Shown here piece after piece: positions 14,321 to 16,541 of a stretch of DNA of 16,541 nucleotides. The DNA lies in contig JAFGVM010000065.1 in assembly GCA_016937995.1 (NCBI GenBank), positions 1 through 16,541 on the forward strand, written 5' to 3'. The translations under genes were made by a program, and so were the position numbers. The DNA comes from Candidatus Delongbacteria bacterium (GTDB taxonomy: Bacteria; UBA4055). Each line of letters starts with the position of its first letter. Positions within the stretch are counted from its first letter, which is position 1. The notes below the pieces were generated by a model. The model was not told the DNA's origin. It did no database searches and saw only the letters and a list, made by a program, of their open reading frames with translations.

Positions 14321-15441
14321 AGAAGATACTTTACATAATAATTTTAATTATACTGGTGATAAACACCTTATTGTTCGTAATAAATTCAAAAAATGATGAA
14401 AAAGCTGCAGCAGAAGAATATTTATCAAAATTTAAATCATTAGAAAAGCACGATTCTGACAGCTTGTCAAATAAAAATGAGATATTTAATATCATTGATG
14501 ATGAGTTTCTGAAGAAAGATTTTAACAAAAAATGGATATATAATAAAAAAACAGACAGTTTATGGTATAAAAGGATAAAAGTTCCCAATTCAATAGGAAT
14601 GGCTCGTTACAATAGATTTGTTCAAACTTTATTTAGAAAGTATAACGTAGAGCTTTCTAAAGTATCTGAGAATGAACTGGCTAAAATACTTAAATTTTAT
14701 TTTTCAATAAATGACAGTTTACCTGCAATGCTAGAAATACGGTTGGTTTCAGGGTTAAATGAAGAGATAAAATTTAACGGTCGTATGGCGATAGTGATTG
14801 ACGATCTTGGTGATCAATGGGGGCCTGAATTCATTCAGGGATTGCTGGAGTTTCCAAAACCGATAACTTTATCTATTTTTCCAGATCACTGGGCAAGTTC
14901 CAGAACTGCAAAGGCAGCAAAAGAAAAAAATAAAGAGGTAATGATACATTTACCGATGGAACCAATGAAGGGGAGCATTGAAAAGGAAAATATTAAGATA
15001 ACTACCGACATGGACAGAGTAACGATAGACAGTATGCTGACAAGAGCGATAAAATTGATCCCTGAAGCAAAAGGAATGAATAATCATATGGGCTCAAAAG
15101 CAACTTCTGATTATGAAATTATGGACATGTTCTTCGATGTCTTTAAGGATAAAGGAATGTTCTTTGTTGACAGTAAGACCACACCGAACTCGTATTGTTC
15201 ATTAATGGCTGAATACTACAGTGTTCCAATCTTCGAAGCTAAATTGTTCTTGGACAACAGTAATGACCCTGAAGATATTGAGAATATGTTCAGACAGGCA
15301 ACAAATCATGTTGCAGACGGATCGGACATTCTGATAATTGGTCATGCAAGGATAAATACTTACAAGACACTTTTAAAGATGGTTACTGAAGTATATCCTG
15401 AAATCGATTACGTTTACGCAAGTCAGTTAATAAGCCGTTAA
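14317..15441 (+). CDS. Membrane-anchored divergent polysaccharide deacetylase
   Basis: A 374-residue protein. Residues about 4-22 (ILYIIILIILVINTLLFVI) are an N-terminal membrane anchor, with the rest in the periplasm. Residues 30-150 are a variable, mostly helical segment I do not recognise. Residues about 155-370 match the divergent polysaccharide deacetylase family (YibQ-like). The motifs are MAIVIDDLG with the D162-D163 pair, TLSIFPDHW, HLPMEP at 211-216, NNHMGS with H257, VDSKTTP with D285, and IGHARINT with H343. The family shares the fold and metal-site arrangement of carbohydrate esterase family 4 and probably acts on a cell-wall or surface glycan, but substrates are poorly established. 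It overlaps the upstream lipoprotein gene by 4 nt, and dus follows after 13 nt. Confidence 0.88.
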   Translation: MKKILYIIILIILVINTLLFVINSKNDEKAAAEEYLSKFKSLEKHDSDSLSNKNEIFNIIDDEFLKKDFNKKWIYNKKTDSLWYKRIKVPNSIGMARYNRFVQTLFRKYNVELSKVSENELAKILKFYFSINDSLPAMLEIRLVSGLNEEIKFNGRMAIVIDDLGDQWGPEFIQGLLEFPKPITLSIFPDHWASSRTAKAAKEKNKEVMIHLPMEPMKGSIEKENIKITTDMDRVTIDSMLTRAIKLIPEAKGMNNHMGSKATSDYEIMDMFFDVFKDKGMFFVDSKTTPNSYCSLMAEYYSVPIFEAKLFLDNSNDPEDIENMFRQATNHVADGSDILIIGHARINTYKTLLKMVTEVYPEIDYVYASQLISR

Positions 15442-15454
15442 TGTTAATGATCAT

Positions 15455-16477
15455 ATGATAATAGATTTAGGTAAAATCAAACTCAGTAAACCTTTAATAC
15501 TTGCGCCGATGGACGGGTATACGAACATTCCATTCAGAATTGTGATAAAACAAATGAACCCTGATCTGATGTTCACTGAATTTGTTAACTCTGATGCGAT
15601 TATATATACCAATAAGAAAACTATGGGTAAGATACAGATACTTGAAGAAGAAAGGCCGGTAGCCATTCAGTTATTCGGTCATAATCCTGAAAATATGGCA
15701 AAAGCAGCCCAGATAGTGGAATCTTACGGACCGGAAGTAATTGACCTGAACTTCGGTTGCCCATCACCTAAAGTATCGGGTCATGGTAACGGAGCAGGTT
15801 TGTTAAAAAATCTGCCATTACTAGGTGAAATATGTTCAAAGGTTGTAAAGAGTGTAAAAACACCAGTAACTGCCAAGACAAGGATTGGTTGGGATTTTGA
15901 TACAATTAATATATTGGAAACAGGAAAAAGGATAGAAGATGCCGGTGTAAAAATGATAACTTTACACCCTAGAACAAAATCACAGAAATACGGTGGCAAT
16001 GCTGATTGGAATTATATAAAGCTATTAAAGGAGAATGTCTCAATACCTGTGGTGGGTAATGGAGATATAAAATCTCCTGAAGATGCGAAAAGAATGTTCA
16101 GTGAAACGAACTGTGACGGAGTTATGATCGGTAGAGAAGCAGTGAGTAATCCATGGATATTTAAACAAACAAGGGATTATTTCAATACTGGAGAGTATAT
16201 TCATGAGATCCCTTTCGAGGAGAGACAGGAGCTGTGTCTTTTTCATTTTGATCTCTCAGTCAAATATCTTGGAGAGCAAAGAGCGCAATTTGAGATGAGA
16301 AAATTATATCAGAATTATTTTAGGGCCTTACCTAATCTAAAACGTTTCAAAAGATTAGTTTTTGCAACAACAGATCATAAAGAAATAAGAAAACACATAG
16401 AAAACATTTTAAATATAGTGAATGATCCGGGAATAGACTTTATGGAATTAGAGCCTAAAGTACGTTGGGGATCATAG
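15455..16477 (+). CDS. dusB: tRNA-dihydrouridine synthase, DusB-type
   Basis: An FMN enzyme reducing specific uridines in the tRNA D-loop to dihydrouridine using NADPH. It is cytosolic, 340 residues. The TIM-barrel begins LILAPMDGYTNIPFR (FMN contact near 17-20). The catalytic Cys is C102 in NFGCPSPKVSGHGNGAGLL. KTRIGWD, TLHPRTKSQKYGG and VVGNGDI are the usual FMN/tRNA contacts, and MIGREAVSNPWIF closes the barrel. The C-terminal helical tRNA-binding domain is present, so the gene is complete. The assignment to the DusB subgroup rests on length and motif wording and is less sure than the Dus family call. ATG 15455 is chosen because the nearby upstream ATG at 15441 runs into a stop within six codons. 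There is no clear ribosome binding site. It is the last gene of the long + strand cluster. Confidence 0.94.
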   Translation: MIIDLGKIKLSKPLILAPMDGYTNIPFRIVIKQMNPDLMFTEFVNSDAIIYTNKKTMGKIQILEEERPVAIQLFGHNPENMAKAAQIVESYGPEVIDLNFGCPSPKVSGHGNGAGLLKNLPLLGEICSKVVKSVKTPVTAKTRIGWDFDTINILETGKRIEDAGVKMITLHPRTKSQKYGGNADWNYIKLLKENVSIPVVGNGDIKSPEDAKRMFSETNCDGVMIGREAVSNPWIFKQTRDYFNTGEYIHEIPFEERQELCLFHFDLSVKYLGEQRAQFEMRKLYQNYFRALPNLKRFKRLVFATTDHKEIRKHIENILNIVNDPGIDFMELEPKVRWGS

Positions 16478-16533
16478 GAATTGAGCCTAAAAACATTAGG
16501 CGAAAAAAAATCAAAAAAATATTTACAAATTAC
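16478..16533. other. 3' spacer with small hairpin
   Basis: GCCTAA (16485-16490) pairs with TTAGGC (16496-16501) around a 5-nt loop. It is followed by an A-rich, not T-rich, stretch, so it is not a convincing intrinsic terminator in either direction. It may protect or slow the dus transcript. Confidence 0.35.
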
Positions 16534-16539
16534 TTGACA
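16534..16539 (+). promoter_or_regulatory. -35 box of a promoter running out of the window
   Basis: A perfect TTGACA two bases from the right edge, in an AT-rich context after the last gene. The -10 box would fall outside, so this is a partial promoter for a gene beyond the window. Confidence 0.35.
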
Positions 16540-16541
16540 AA

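Noticed and set aside
16485-16501. Hairpin after dus as an intrinsic terminator
   Set aside because: The stem is followed by A residues on the + strand, and no T tract exists on the minus-strand side either.
1-16541. A defence system, CRISPR array, prophage or mobile island
   Set aside because: I found no nuclease, toxin-antitoxin, integrase or transposase genes, no spaced direct repeats, and no change in coding strand or evident codon style across the window.

Overview
The window is an AT-rich bacterial segment, and every convincing gene lies on the + strand. Four or five short genes carry lipoprotein signal peptides, and there are OmpA/LPP20-type, FecR-type and SLH-type envelope modules, so the organism is very probably a diderm (outer-membrane) bacterium. 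One protein (11122-12723) has an N-terminal module of a kind I associate with Bacteroidota and the wider FCB group. I would therefore guess an FCB-group or candidate-phylum bacterium (Delongbacteria- or Cloacimonadota-like). This is inference from style, not a database result. There are no tRNA or rRNA genes, CRISPR arrays, phage genes or transposase genes in the window.

Layout. (1) 1-1913: a small helical lipoprotein behind a good sigma70-type promoter, then a family-4 glycosyltransferase whose stop codon sits inside a double-hairpin palindromic repeat (1730-1818). (2) 1914-2852: a fused methionine sulfoxide reductase (MsrB then MsrA) with two plausible start sites. One gives a membrane anchor and the other, with a textbook ribosome binding site, gives a cytosolic enzyme. 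(3) 3006-7235: an envelope operon, made of a FecR-domain lipoprotein, two tandem LPP20-family paralogues (one probably cleaved and soluble, one lipidated with a long charged linker) and a TPR-SLH lipoprotein, closed by a strong intrinsic terminator. A perfect TGTGA-N6-TCACA palindrome precedes the last gene. (4) 7391-16477: seven close-packed or overlapping genes. They are a very large GAF-FHA-ABC-ABC2 transporter, a free-standing chorismate mutase overlapping it by 4 nt, a beta-propeller envelope protein, aspartate-semialdehyde dehydrogenase, an NTF2-like lipoprotein overlapping a membrane-anchored divergent polysaccharide deacetylase, and a DusB-type tRNA-dihydrouridine synthase. The window ends at a consensus -35 box for the next gene.

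How the genes fit together. The common thread is the cell envelope: lipoproteins, a peptidoglycan-binding SLH module, a glycosyltransferase, a putative polysaccharide deacetylase and a regulated ABC exporter. Metabolic genes (chorismate mutase, asd) and housekeeping genes (msr, dus) are mixed in. Nothing in the window looks like a defence system or a mobile island.

What deserves a second look: the repeat sequences that begin at or within one or two bases of stop codons (1730, 7181, 12725), one of which appears to supply the start codon of asd; the GAF/FHA-controlled ABCG-like transporter coupled to a chorismate mutase; the dual-start MsrBA; and the split-localisation LPP20 pair.
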